From assembly GCA_001510575.1 (NCBI GenBank), contig LNGK01000001.1, forward strand, positions 124,001-188,000: a DNA stretch of 64,000 bases, read 5' to 3'. Source of the stretch: Knoxdaviesia capensis. Taxonomy: Eukaryota; Ascomycota; Sordariomycetes; Microascales; Gondwanamycetaceae. Of the stretch, positions 45,866 to 57,088 are shown piece after piece. The notes under the pieces were generated by a model. That model was not told the origin of the DNA. It was given only the letters and a program-made list of their open reading frames with translations, and did not search any database. How positions within the stretch are numbered: the first letter of the stretch is position 1; the number at the start of each line of letters is the position of its first letter. The position numbers and the translations under genes were made by a program.

Positions 45866-47370
45866 GGCGCAAGAAAGACGCGTGGCAGTCGAGATGCAGA
45901 GTCGAAGAGGGAAATCGGAATCAGATGATTGGTATCAGGAGAGGACACTTAAGTGGAACAAGCAAGATTAGGAGTAGGTAGGAGGCATAAGCTCTACACA
46001 CTATAGAAGAGCTAAATGGGAACACAATAGAGAGGGGAGAGAAAAAGAGGCTGTGAATAAGCGAGTGTGACTGGAGCTGGAACCAGATATATAGGGGTCC
46101 AATCAAAGGGGACCTAGCAAAGGACAACAACAATGGGAACGAGGGACAAAGAAAGAGAGAAAGAAGGAGAAGAAGAAGACGGAGATGAATAGGAAGTTTC
46201 AACTGTCTATAGCTTCATCGTTATTGAGGGAAGAGTGGTAAGAGAGGAGGACAAGTACTGAAGATAGATGGAGATCGCTGGGAGTTGACGATTCGATATA
46301 TTGCACACAGGGAGCAATGATTGAAAGGCTAGAAAAGGGATAGCAAGAGCTCAATGGATAGGACAAAGCGAGTCAAGGTCAAACAGACGCAGCCAGTTGA
46401 CGAATCCAGAAACTAAAAACACAGTGGCGTCGAGAGAGAACCACGGCGATAAGCGAAAAGGGAGCGGCAAGCAAGAGACGGATCCGACACAGGGAGCCAG
46501 ACGCGCAAGAAAGTGAGACAGTGACCCCCAAAAAGAGTCGACGATGAAGAAGAAGAAGATCACAGAGAGAAGAAAGGGGAACAGGAAAAGAGAGGGATTA
46601 AAAAAGACGGGGACGAATGGGAGAAAATGAAGCCACACTGAATGCGAGGGTGATGATCGAGGTTGAGAACACGAAGTGCGTCGTTCTGTTAATTGCATAA
46701 AACACGAGGCTCAATAATGCGCTGTTGTTGGATAAACGAATGAGAGCGGCCGAAAAAGTTGGGTGCAAAAAAAGAGGCTCCAAAGTAGCGTGAGCCACTG
46801 AATATCGTTGTATCCGGGCTTTGCGCTTACCGGGGGAGTGTGCATATGCTGGTAGCGGGGCATTGGGCTTATCGGGGACTGCCGGAGCTCGTGCGTTTGA
46901 TTGGCTAGAGTCAATGTATGTTCTGCCGGGGTTGTGCCGGGCGGTGAGGACTGAGCGGCAGAAAACGGGAACGCGTTTTTGCAGGCGGAAAAAAATGTAC
47001 GGCCATAGAGAAAGTGTCACCATACTTTGACGACACCCTTCAATGGCCAACTAAATACGACTCACGTTGAGCTCCTCATCCCCCATCTCCCATCTATCTC
47101 AGCTGTGTTGAATCTTTCTTTGCTTTCACACCAGAGCCTATATCTGTGTGTCTGTCAACATACACACACACCTCTTCTCCTTCCATCCTCCCGTCGCCCT
47201 CTCCTCCTCTGTCGCCTGCTTGCCGTTCGCACACCCACGGGAATGCGCCGCGACCCTCGCCGCTTTGTGCTGAGTGTGGTTCTGACCGCTGCCTTGCTGA
47301 AGATTGCCTCCCCGTCCAACACTGTCCACGCCGACTCCCAGACGCCCGCCTCGTCCGCAGCCTCGCCACC
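45866..47370. other. Divergent intergenic region (transporter / cus1)
   Basis: 1.5 kb. The transporter side (45900-46620) is strongly purine-rich on plus, that is, a pyrimidine-rich leader for the minus-strand gene. The cus1 side (47080-47220) is CT-rich. No conserved frame is seen. Confidence 0.5.
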
Positions 47371-47389
47371 ATGGCGGCCCCAAAGATGA
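47243..47389 (+). other. Upstream ORF overlapping the cus1 start
   Basis: An ATG at 47243 opens a 48-codon frame ending at 47389, out of frame with cus1 and overlapping its ATG (47371) by 19 bases. Its product (MRRDPRRFVLSVVLTAALLK) looks signal-peptide-like, probably by chance. If the leader is unspliced and begins upstream of 47243, this uORF could lower cus1 translation. Confidence 0.3.
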
Positions 47390-49281
47390 CCAAGAACCAG
47401 ATGCGGAGGGCGAAGAAGAAGGAGCAGAAGAAGACGGTCGCCGACACGAAACCCGCCGATGCCCCCGATGACTCCGCCGCCACGACTCTTGCGGACGCAC
47501 CCGATGCCGCTGCGGAAGCCCCTGCCGCTGCTATCGCCGACACGAAGCCCGCCGAGGACGCCGCCGTCGTGGTGGCACCCGCCCCTGTTGACGACGATGA
47601 CTTCTCCGAGGACTCGGCGTTCGACGCCTACAAGGACGTGTTCTACAAGTTCGGCCTGGATCTGGACGGCGATGGAAGCGTGGCACGCGAGACCAATCCC
47701 CGCCACAAGGTCGAGATCTACCACAACGACGACGGCAACGTCCCGGATGCCGGCGACGGGGACGAAAACGGCGTGCTGGCGAAGAGCCGGTTGTCGAAGA
47801 AGAAACGCAAGATGCTGAGCCAGCTGACCATCGCCGAGCTGAAGGCCCTGGTCAAGATCCCCGAGATTGTCGAGTGGAGCGACGTCAACTCGTCCGACCC
47901 GCGCACGCTCGTGCAGATCAAGGCCCAGCGCAACGTCGTGCCCGTGCCGACCCACTGGTCGCTCAAGCGCGAGTACCTCTCGTCCAAGCGCGGCATCGAG
48001 AAGCCGCCGTTCAGCCTGCCCAAGTTCATCTCCGACACCGGCATCACCGAGATGCGCGATGCCGTGCTCGAGAAGCAGGAGCAGCAGTCTCTGAAGCAGA
48101 AGCAGCGCGAGCGCGTGCAGCCGAAAATGGGCCGCCTGGATATCGACTACCAGAAGCTGTACGATGCCTTCTTCCGGTTCCAGGAGAAGCCCGACCTCAC
48201 TCGCTTTGGTGAGGTGTACTACGAGGGCAAGGAGGCCGAGGTCGACTACCGCCATTATCGCGCTGGTGAGCTGAGTGAAGCCACCAAACAGGCTCTGGGC
48301 ATGCCGCCCGGAGCGCCCCCGCCGTGGTTGATCAACCAGCAACGCCTCGGCCCGCCGCCGGCATACCCTACCTTGAAGATCCCTGGCCTCAACGCGCCGC
48401 CTCCGGCTGGTGGCTCGTGGGGGTTCCATCCCGGTGGCTGGGGCAAGCCTCCAGTTGACGAGTTCAACCGCCCGCTATACGGCGGTGATGTGTTCGGCCT
48501 GACGGCACTTGCCAGCGGCCAACAACCCCCAATCGGCGGAATGCCGCTGTTGCAACCCGGCATGACCCAGCAACCCGACCAACCAGCCGGTGGCCTGCCT
48601 GCAGCAGCTCTGCAAACCCAGCTCGCAGCCGCCGAGCCGATCGACCGCTCTGTATGGGGCGAGCTACAGCCCCGCGAAGAGGAGTCCGAGGAGGAGGACT
48701 CAGACGAGGAAGACGAAGACGAAGAGGACGAGGACGAAGACGGCATGCAGACGCCCAGCGGGCTGGATACGCCGGCGACTGCCGTGCCGACCGACTACGG
48801 CCCGGGCGTGGAGACGTCGATCGGCGGCGAGATGGACCTTCGCAAGACCCGGCGCGGCTACGACACCGAAGAGAGCACGCACCCGCGCGCCGCCTACACG
48901 GTGCTGCAGGAGCAGGCCGCCGGGGCGGGCGCGCGCGGCGCCAGCTTCTTCGGCAGCGAGCGCACGTACGACCTCAGCGGCGTCCCCGTGCTCGGCGGGC
49001 CCGGCGGCGGCAGCGGCGCGTCGGCCGACAGCGACCGCAAGCGCAAGAAGCCCGGCGACGTCGACGTGGCGCTGGACGTCGACGGCATGCTGCAGCACGA
49101 CGGCATCGACAAGGCCGAGCTGCGGCGCAAGTTTGACGAGGGCCGCGCGCGCGAGGGCCCCGGCGCCCAGTGGCAGCAGGCGGCCGACGATGATCTGAGC
49201 GAGATGATTGCGCAGGAGGCGCGGAAGCGCCAGAAGCTGGACGAGAAGCGGGCGGCGGAGAAGAAGAAGTATAAGTTCTAG
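47371..49281 (+). CDS. cus1: U2 snRNP SF3b subunit Cus1 (SF3B2/SAP145 homologue)
   Basis: A single exon of 636 codons. The frame is open 75 codons further upstream but has no ATG there, so the ATG at 47371 (context CCACCATGG) is chosen. Domains: basic N-terminus MTKNQMRRAKKKEQKK; Ala-rich linker; the DUF382 region with KIPEIVEWSDVNSSDPRTLV and VPVPTHWSLKREYLSSKRGI; and the PSP domain with FRPG-like GELSEATKQALGMPPGAPPP, YPTLKIPGLNAPPP and GGWGKPPVDE. After an acidic run (EEESEEEDSDEEDEDEEDED) a lysine-rich C-terminus ends KKKYKF. The family member is a core SF3b protein that binds SF3b49/Hsh49 and helps U2 snRNP hold the branch site, fitting an intron-rich genome. Confidence 0.95.
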   Translation: MAAPKMTKNQMRRAKKKEQKKTVADTKPADAPDDSAATTLADAPDAAAEAPAAAIADTKPAEDAAVVVAPAPVDDDDFSEDSAFDAYKDVFYKFGLDLDGDGSVARETNPRHKVEIYHNDDGNVPDAGDGDENGVLAKSRLSKKKRKMLSQLTIAELKALVKIPEIVEWSDVNSSDPRTLVQIKAQRNVVPVPTHWSLKREYLSSKRGIEKPPFSLPKFISDTGITEMRDAVLEKQEQQSLKQKQRERVQPKMGRLDIDYQKLYDAFFRFQEKPDLTRFGEVYYEGKEAEVDYRHYRAGELSEATKQALGMPPGAPPPWLINQQRLGPPPAYPTLKIPGLNAPPPAGGSWGFHPGGWGKPPVDEFNRPLYGGDVFGLTALASGQQPPIGGMPLLQPGMTQQPDQPAGGLPAAALQTQLAAAEPIDRSVWGELQPREEESEEEDSDEEDEDEEDEDEDGMQTPSGLDTPATAVPTDYGPGVETSIGGEMDLRKTRRGYDTEESTHPRAAYTVLQEQAAGAGARGASFFGSERTYDLSGVPVLGGPGGGSGASADSDRKRKKPGDVDVALDVDGMLQHDGIDKAELRRKFDEGRAREGPGAQWQQAADDDLSEMIAQEARKRQKLDEKRAAEKKKYKF

Positions 49282-50160
49282 AGACCGTCACCAAACAACG
49301 AAAAGAAATTTACTTCTGTACTCTGTAACCAGTGTGTTCCGTCATATTTCATTCACCCTTTTCTCTTTTTTTTGTGTAATTTTTTCGGGGATGAGCGGCG
49401 TCAATATCGGCTTTTGGTCTTTTGCTTGTTTTCTCTGAAGGGGTTTCCATGTGTCTTTCATGTTCCATTAGTTAGTTTCTGGGTGTACGCTTAAGATTAA
49501 TCCACGAGGACTGCGCATACCTGGCGTTTGTATTTGCCGTTCCGTTTTGCCGTGATCGTTTGCTACATGATCCAAGGATACACTGAAAAAAAACCAAACA
49601 TCATAGGACAACATACTGGAGCGAAACATGCAAAGAGAGAACACGCTTTTGACACGGGACTAGAAGACGAACCAGAATGATAAACAACTGTAAAATAGAC
49701 CTGATGCTCCCCCAGAACCATGCTCAAGACCATTGATGTGATATAGAGAGGAAACAACAACATAGCTGTGTGCTCTAGATTATAGACGTTGCCCACCCAA
49801 CAAGAAACGGAAGACCTAGTTGACTCCCGCGAAGAGACTGAGAGAAAAGAGAAAAACAAAGAGCAACGATGACAGACCGGGGGAATAGGCGATCCAATCC
49901 AAAGATAGATAAATCAACACGAAAGTAGATCGGTAGGAAATAAGAAGACACAAGCAATGACCCGAGAAAGAAATACACACCGAGAGCCTACCAAGATGGG
50001 AACAGGAAAATAAAACAAGGACACAGAGAAATAGAGAATAGCAACACAGGCGTCGGAACAGTACAGACAAGATGACATGGCATGCGTCGGAGGTGGAGAG
50101 TTGGGGAATAGGAAAAACGGCAGGGAAAAAGAACAGAAAGAGAATCCTGCAGCGATGTCT
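49282..50160. terminator. Convergent 3' region (cus1 / suz12)
   Basis: 880 bp between convergent stop codons. It is T-rich after cus1 and A-rich on plus (T-rich on minus) after suz12. Minus frames at 49563-50234 are hydrophobic Ser/Phe/Leu translations of AT-rich sequence and overlap each other, so they are unlikely genes. Confidence 0.5.
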
Positions 50161-52834
50161 TCACGGCGTACATTCATGACAGCGCCAGTTCTTTTGATGG
50201 GGACTTCGCGCTTTGTTCTGCACGACACAGGCACCGTGGTACTTCCGCTGACAGTCCTGTGAATTAAGCGTGTTAGTATTTACTTACACCTGGCGATGGA
50301 CCCCGCGCGAGAGGAAGAAAACATACCGTATTGGTGCAGGACACCACCCAGGTGATACCCAACACATCAAGCCCGCAGCACGGACACATCGGGATCTTGC
50401 GTCTCGGCGACTTGGGCGAAGTGTCGACAAACGCAGCAGGCCACGCCAAGCCAGCACCGACCCCGCCATTTGCCTCGGGCTCCGCGGCGGTCGCGGGCCG
50501 AGATGCCGAAGCGCCGGCCGCTGGACCCGCCGAGAACACGGGCGGCTTGGCATCCGGGTGACGGATAGCCTTGGCCGCATCAAGGACCTTGAGAGCCTCA
50601 TCGTGGGTCTCCATATCCAGCACGTCGCGCGCCTGCAGATACGCCACATGCATCAGGAACTGGTGCAGCCGCGACTCCGACGCAATCAGCCACGTGGCGC
50701 GGTCCTTGACAAAGTCCAGCCACACGGCCGGCAGGAACGCGTCCGACGACACCTGGCGCTGCATGACAAACGCGTCCCACGCCAGGATGAACTCCTTCTC
50801 CGCCGCCGTCACGTCCGAGTAGTCGTTGATGATGTCGCGGTGCTTCTGGATGTACCACGCCCGGTCCTGCTGCGCCATCACCACCGAGCTGCCGGCCTCC
50901 AGCGGTGCCCGGCTGACCGGGTCGTACATCGGCTGGCTGATCATCGGCAGCTTCACGTGCTGGCGCTGCGCGCGCAGGACCGCTGGCTTTTGCCGTGTCA
51001 CCACCGTAATCGTTGGCTTCTCGGGTGTGTCCCGGCCAAAGACGAGGCGCGAGTCCACCCACGACGTGTCGCCGCTGAAGTACTTGTCCATGTCAAACGG
51101 CTTGGCCGGCTTCGCGAGCCCAAACGGCTGGGCGCTGTCGGAAGAGGCTGAGAAGGTGTTCCACACACGCGACACACGGAGCTGGTAGGCTCCTGACGCG
51201 GAAATCTTCAGCGAGAAGTCGTAGTCCGAGTGGGCCAGTACCAAGTGCATGCGGAGATCAGCCAGAGACGAGTGGAAGCGAGCACATGCCACACAGGTGT
51301 AGGCCGGCAAGTCGAGCTGCTCACCGGGAAGGAAGTACGATACCATATCGTCGGTTGGGGCGCCGACACCGGCGCCGGAGGATTCATCCGCGCCATCGGC
51401 AGCCGCCACTTCTTTCGGTGGAGCCTTGCGCCACCGCCTCGAGCGGATGCCGAAAGCATTGTCGGAGAGCGACTTGACGTTGTAGACCTGCGAGGTGCGC
51501 GTGCGTAGTGATCGGCTCGGCGTAAGGCCGCTGCCACCGTTGGCGTGGAGGTGGTCGTCAGTATCTGCGGGGATAGTGTCGTTCCCATTGGCCCGGGTTG
51601 GACTATCTCGGGAGTGAACTTCACTTCGCATGAGATCGGGCGAGCCGTGGCGCCAATACGACGACGCAGCGGGTGAGATGCTACCGCCAACGCCGTTTAT
51701 GAGCGAGCGGTGGGCAGGCGTGTTGAGGTGGCTGTGCTTGGATGATGTGCTGTCCTCGGGCGTTAGGCGCGGAATAGATGAGGGCCGGGCGGGGGAAGAT
51801 GCTGCCAGACAGGTTGACCAGCGCGCATCAACATCCATAATACAATCGGTGCGGACCATGGTTTCCGAGTTGTACTGGCGGGCAAGCAGATCTTGTGATG
51901 CACGACTGCGCTTGAACACGTCCAGAAGAGTGGCACAAAGGATCCAGCTGCTGGCTGGGGCTGAGGGGTCAGTCGCGACAGCCTTCATGTCCAGAGGAGG
52001 CCAAGCCTCATTACTGACGGGGGAAAGCTCCACGTCGATGCGGTAGGTATCGGCAAGTCCGAAGGTGCCATCCTCGCCGGGAACAATCAGCGCGTCTTCG
52101 CGGATCAAAAACGGGCTGTCGAGGTAGATACGGGCCATCACGTTCTTTTCAGGGTGGTCGGCGGCAGAGAACGACTTGACGCTGCAGGGTTGCGTAGAAC
52201 AATGTAAAAGCGGAGGGCGGAGTTTACACCGGGGGGACGAGTCCATCACAATGATTCGGCAGATGGCGCGCACGGGAGAGCCAGACGTCAATGGCGTGGG
52301 TGGTTGCATCTGGCGGGCGGCTGTCTTTTGCCGGGAAGCAAAGCCTCGGTCGACAATCTTGAGGACATCAAATCGGAATGATCGCGGCTTCTGCAAAAGA
52401 ATTGCATCGGAGAATGAGGCGGGGAGAGGAGATGGCGTGGGGAGTGGCACGGATGATGTTAGAGGTGGATGGGCAGGTGTGATGGAATCAGCCTCTCGAC
52501 GATGAGAATTGGGGTCCCAGAACCGCGGAGCTGGCCTGCTTTTCACATTCGTCATACGGATTCTCTTCATCGGCCGGCCACTATCTGCATCATCACCCAG
52601 AGGGGCCTGGGCCGAAGGAGAGTTGGAGACGTCATCGATTAAGGAATCTGCGGGTGGAATATTCTCAAGGTGATCTTGATGTGCGAGGAGGCGCTGGTCC
52701 TCAGTCAAGGAGACTTTGTGCGGAAGACCAACGTCCACGGATGATGGTTCCGGCCCTGACTGCCAGGACCGGACACGGCGATCGACATTCCGCTGGAGGT
52801 ACGGAAGCCTACGCGGGGCCCGAACGGAGGTCAT
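50161..52834 (-). CDS. suz12: Polycomb protein Suz12 homologue (VEFS box) with C-terminal PHD-type finger
   Basis: Two exons on minus, 52834-50327 and 50256-50161. The 70-nt intron starts GTATGT, has an ATACTAACAC branch and ends CACAG. The protein has 867 residues. The ATG at 52834 (context ACCATGA) is the first in the frame, which stays open upstream without an ATG. A C2H2 finger (YTCVACARFHSSLADLRMHL, ending LAH) lies at about 508-535. The VEFS box (about 650-745) has DYSDVTAAEKEFILAWDAFV, VWLDFVKDR and LHQFLMHVAYLQARD. Residues about 815-867 form CX2C-X12-CX4C-X4-HX2C-X15-CX2C, with Trp two residues before the seventh ligand, a PHD pattern completed only by exon 2. Suz12 is a core PRC2 subunit needed for H3K27 methylation. 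Several fungal lineages have lost PRC2; this one has at least Suz12. Confidence 0.88.
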
Positions 52835-54937
52835 GGTACCGGAACGGAGAGGATCATCGACAGCAAGAGCCTGCGGTTCCGGGGAACGGAGGGGAGATGA
52901 AGGAATCTCCCCGGAGTGGATAGAGTAATGGTGATTGCGTGACCATGGGCCTTTCAAGACGATGGTTCAAAGCGGGATGGAAGCAGGACAACAGAAGGGC
53001 TAGGCCCAGTGAGACTGGCAGTATCAGTCTCTCGCTTTGACTCAGGCTCTCTCTCTCAGTGATTGAGAGTGATGAACGTTTTGCAGAGTCGTTGCCACAA
53101 GGCTATCAAAACGCGCGAGGCTGAGATTTGAAGGTGTCGTCGTTGACAGGTGGCGGCCAGTAGTGAACAGCTGGCAGACAAATCCAACTCCAACTGGAAG
53201 AAAAGAGAACAGATTTCCTGCAAGATTCACAAAAGCCCGTGGCCGAGAACTGGGAGTAGGAAAGACAGATATAAAAAAACAGCTATAGATGCAGGCCGGA
53301 TGTTAGTATCGATTATTATATCAGGGGTCAAGACGCGAGATGATGCAACAATGAGAAACCCAGAGAAGAGGGTACAGTGCGTGTACAAGGAAGTACCCAC
53401 AAGGCGTGCTGTGCACCAAAAAGAGACAAGGGGATGCTAAATGCTCTGCGAACCAAGGGTCACAGTGACGAAAATCAACAGACCCGTCGCAGCAAAAACA
53501 CACGATGCAGAATAAAACGGCAGTAAGAGGAACGACGAACATCAACCAATACTGATGACGATGGCGATGACAGAGAGAGTGGGAAAAACAGGAAGAATTA
53601 GAGAAATATAGACATAAGAAAAGACGAAAATACTTGAAATGAAAAGACCCGGAGTTTTAACGAAGGGGGTAAAGAGGAAAAAAGAAATAGCAAATAAGAG
53701 TCGGAAGCTTTCTCTCGAGAGGAAGGAGCAGGAGAAAAGAGAAAGCTCCAGTCGCGATATCCATGAGTAGTGAGCGGAAACCGCGTTCTGAGCTGTGATT
53801 GGCTGGACGGGGCTATGTGGAGCATCAAAGTCCCGGTATATGCATGTGTCGGATATATGCATATAAGCAGTGAGATATGGCGGCGCCTTTGCGGAGAATA
53901 TATGTGCAGTACAGAGTGGAAGTTGCTTCGAAAGGCGGCATCTGGTGAGAAACACGTCTTTTCATTCAGAATAATCGTACAAGATCGACGAATGGCTTGG
54001 CTATGAGGCCGACTTCCAGTCGTAGGCCGTCGAGTGGGCCAATTCTGGTGACATTAGGGTTAGTGCGCATAGCTAGGGTTATGGTTGACCCTCACTGCCG
54101 ACCTTATTCAGCCCTGCAGCCTGGCCAGCCGGAATTTACCCGACCCGCAAAAATTACACGCCACCGCCTTCCGTTTGTAGACTGGCGGAATTAGCCGAAA
54201 ATTCCGCGTCTATTCTCTTTTTTCCCGCGCTGGAATTTTCCTAGGAACGAATCTGGAGATCTGCCAAACTTCTGTGCTCCAATAAATTCCCCAGCAAACG
54301 AGCAAGCACGAAAGTTGGAGCTTTAAGTGCGTCGACTATTCAACAATTTCAGGATTAATTCTCGTCTCATACACTTCTCTTTCTTCTGTTCTTCCTGTCT
54401 TTCCCCTCCGAGTTTCTCGAGCTCCATATCGTCTCCCAAGGAAACATCCTCGAAATAGCCTCAACCCCCCTCCAAACGCCGATAAGATATCGTGACCTGG
54501 AGTCTTATCTGGGACCAGGACATTTCTATCTTCACCTGTATATCTCTCGTTCCCTACTCCTCTCTTCTTATCTTCCTCTCCTCCATCCTTCTCTGCCTCT
54601 CTTCCCTCCGCTATCCCTGCCCTGCTGCCTATTTATCTTCCAGCGGTGGCCCGCTCACTCTGCCGATCTTCTCCAGCTATGATCTGGACATAGCAGAACG
54701 AACGTTGGCTGCAGTGTTGAAGTTTTCGTTGGACTTTTCTGCCGGCCTTAGCTGTGAGTGTTTCAACCAGCTCGGTACGAGTCGCACACACCAATCGAAG
54801 AAGAAATAACCGCCGATTCCCGGATCAAAGTACCGACGTCTTCCTTCGCTGAAACATAGTGAAAGACCCGGACAAACAAAAGACCGCAGCACACCGAACC
54901 CGTCGACAGAAGAACAAAAACACAAAAACAAGCCACG
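52835..54937. other. Divergent intergenic region (suz12 / F-box-like gene)
   Basis: 2.1 kb. The first 120 bp stay open in the suz12 frame and may be leader or an unrecognised upstream exon. Two telobox-like sites lie at 54054-54081. Sequence from 54360 to 54800 is CT-rich and is the probable leader of the plus gene. I see no other gene. Confidence 0.5.
54054..54081 (+). promoter_or_regulatory. Pair of telobox-like sites (TTAGGGTT, TAGGGTTA)
   Basis: TTAGGGTT (54054-54061) and TAGGGTTA (54074-54081) are direct repeats 20 bp apart in the divergent spacer, 880 bp before the F-box-like gene and 1.2 kb before suz12. This is the densest occurrence of the motif in the window. Function is inferred. 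Confidence 0.3.
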
Positions 54938-57088
54938 ATGGCCTCGAGACCGCCCTCGGTTACGGCGACTTCGCCTGCGCGCGTGTCACGGCGCCTGCAG
55001 CTTCTGGCGTCGCGGGACTCGGAGGTCTCCGACTCGCACAAACAGCTGGCCGCCGAAATCGCCGGCCTGCCTGAGCTTGGCAAGACCCGCAGTCGGAGCC
55101 GAGTGGTTGCCCGCAAAATCCTCGAGGAGAAGTCGATCCGCAAACGCATGCGTGAGCGCGAAGTCGAAATCGCCCAGTCGTCGAGTAAGCGCCCCGCCCG
55201 CCGATCGATTCGCCGCCGCTCGCGCCGCCAGAAGGGCCTCCCCGAACTGCATGTCTCCACTTCCCGAAAACCCCGCCCCGGAGCCGGCCCCGGCCCCGCT
55301 CACACCCCTGCCGTTTCGCCTCCCGCCCGCATCCCCGAATGGCGTGTCCCCGCCATGCGGATATACTGGTCCACCATCTTTGCCATGGCGGCAAGTGACC
55401 CCGACGGCCGTGTCAGCGCCAGCTGGCTGCTGAACACTGCTCTTGTCTGCCGCGACTTTGTTGAGCCGGCTATTGCCGCTCTGTACCACTCGCCGCGGCT
55501 GGACTCTGACCGCCGCGTGCGCAAGTTCACGCGCATGCTCGTTATGTGTCCCGAGCACACCCTTATGGACTACCGCGCCAAAGTCCACACGATGATCTTC
55601 GGCCCCGAGTACATGCCGCCGGCCGGGACCGCAACGCATATCCTGTCGATGCTGCCGAGACTGAAGCAGATCTTCTTCAACCTCGACAAAGACGAGCCTC
55701 CGTACCGTGACCTGGTGACTGCGGCCCGGAGATCCTTCCCCACTGATATGTGGGATGTTATCGCCAACCGCGAGCCCACCCGCGCCATGATCCATGGGTG
55801 CAGCCCCATCGAGTCGTGGAAATGGAGCTCGCGCCTGATCGGCGACCTCAAAGTCGAGGGAATGAAGAAGCTCCACTCTGAAGGCGGGGTTTTGCATTTC
55901 CTGAAACATGTCCATCTCGTCAACTTCAACTCGCCGTCCGGCATGGACGTGCTTGAAGGCAAGAACCCGCCGCTCACCGATGAGCGTATGGACGAAGACC
56001 GGATGTGCCGTGTCGAGCTTGGAGAGGCCATCTCGGAGCTGAAGCACCTGAACGGCCTCGTAATCGAAGCCTCGACGATCGTGCATTCCGACTTCCTTTG
56101 CAGCCTGACGAACGACCTGCGGCTGATCGACCTCGCCAGCTGCACCGCGCTGGATTCCCGCGAGCTGGCGCTCGGGCTCGCGGTGGTCGGCCGCCAGCTG
56201 CGCGTGCTCACGCTGACCAAGAACCCCGCGCTCAACCTCTCGTTCCTGACGGACCTGCGCGAGAACTGCCCGTTCCTCGAGCACCTGTTCGTCGACATGT
56301 CGCACTGGAAGGTGGCCGAGCTGGACGACCTGGAGCCGGCGTACCTGGAGGCGCTGAGCGTCGGCGAGATCCCGCAGTGGCCGGCGGCGCTGCAGTCGAT
56401 CGAGATCACGAACATCCGCGGCTGGGACCAGCCGGTGGCCGAGGCGTTCCTGCAGTCGCTGCGCGACAGCGCGCCGCAGCTGCTGCACCTGCGCCACCTG
56501 ACCATCAAGGCCATGCTGGATATCCCGTGGCGCCAGCGCGCCGAGTTCCGCGAGCGCTGGCAGCGCGACATGGAGCTCACCTTCCTGCGCTCGTGTGACC
56601 CGCCCGTGCCGTTCGCCACGCTGGCCGACTACACCTACCACCCTGCAGTCGCAGCCCGCTCCCATGGCCGCGCTGCCGGCGGTGCTGCCGGTACTGCGTC
56701 CCCCGCGCCGTCGGGATCCGGGGCCGCCTCGTCGGTGGGCGCCTCGCGCCGCAGCGCGCGCATCGCGACGGCGCGGGCCTCCCCGCCGCCCTCATCCACC
56801 GTCAGCAGCCTCTCCCGCCGGTCGGGAGCCGTGCACCGCCGCGCTGCCGGCCCGTCGTACCGCGACCCGGACACCGACACCGACATGTCGTCCTCGCTGT
56901 CAGACCCCGAGGACTCCTCCGATGGCGAGGATGGCCAGCCCGGGTCGCCGAAGATGTTCGTGCACGGCCTGTGCACGACGGTCGACATCACCATTGACAA
57001 CCACAAGCCGGCGGAGTTCCAGTACGGCATGGGTGACTTTGTGGATTCGCGGTCGGAGGACGATGATAGCGAGTACGACGGCGACTGA
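54938..57088 (+). CDS. F-box-like / leucine-rich-repeat protein
   Basis: A single exon of 716 codons from the ATG at 54938 (context ACGATGGCC). The N-terminal 120 residues are basic (RSRSRVVARKILEEKSIRKR, RRSIRRRSRRQ) and look disordered and possibly nuclear. At about 135-190 an F-box-like segment appears (RIYWSTIFAMAASDPDGRVS, then LLNTALVCRDFVEPAIAALY). A leucine-rich region (about 200-545) follows, with repeats such as LRLIDLASCTALDSRELALG and LRVLTLTKNPALNLSFLTDL. The C-terminal 150 residues are Ser/Ala-rich with acidic patches and end in EDDDSEYDGD. F-box/LRR proteins usually serve as SCF ubiquitin-ligase adaptors. The F-box here is weak and the substrate is unknown. It converges with the RS protein gene. 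Confidence 0.72.
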   Translation: MASRPPSVTATSPARVSRRLQLLASRDSEVSDSHKQLAAEIAGLPELGKTRSRSRVVARKILEEKSIRKRMREREVEIAQSSSKRPARRSIRRRSRRQKGLPELHVSTSRKPRPGAGPGPAHTPAVSPPARIPEWRVPAMRIYWSTIFAMAASDPDGRVSASWLLNTALVCRDFVEPAIAALYHSPRLDSDRRVRKFTRMLVMCPEHTLMDYRAKVHTMIFGPEYMPPAGTATHILSMLPRLKQIFFNLDKDEPPYRDLVTAARRSFPTDMWDVIANREPTRAMIHGCSPIESWKWSSRLIGDLKVEGMKKLHSEGGVLHFLKHVHLVNFNSPSGMDVLEGKNPPLTDERMDEDRMCRVELGEAISELKHLNGLVIEASTIVHSDFLCSLTNDLRLIDLASCTALDSRELALGLAVVGRQLRVLTLTKNPALNLSFLTDLRENCPFLEHLFVDMSHWKVAELDDLEPAYLEALSVGEIPQWPAALQSIEITNIRGWDQPVAEAFLQSLRDSAPQLLHLRHLTIKAMLDIPWRQRAEFRERWQRDMELTFLRSCDPPVPFATLADYTYHPAVAARSHGRAAGGAAGTASPAPSGSGAASSVGASRRSARIATARASPPPSSTVSSLSRRSGAVHRRAAGPSYRDPDTDTDMSSSLSDPEDSSDGEDGQPGSPKMFVHGLCTTVDITIDNHKPAEFQYGMGDFVDSRSEDDDSEYDGD

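Noticed and set aside
47146..47370. 75-codon N-terminal extension of cus1
   Set aside because: The apparent start is GTG, there is no ATG in that stretch in frame, and the conserved protein begins at 47371.
49563..50234. Hydrophobic minus-strand ORFs after suz12
   Set aside because: Several overlapping frames give similar Phe/Leu/Ser-rich products from T-rich 3' sequence; none has a start context or conserved pattern.
52834..52957. Longer suz12 start at 52957
   Set aside because: The codon there is TTG, not ATG. The first ATG in frame is at 52834 with a good context.
54986..56665. 559-codon minus-strand ORF
   Set aside because: Antisense shadow of the F-box-like/LRR gene; no recognisable domain and odd Arg/Val/Gln composition.
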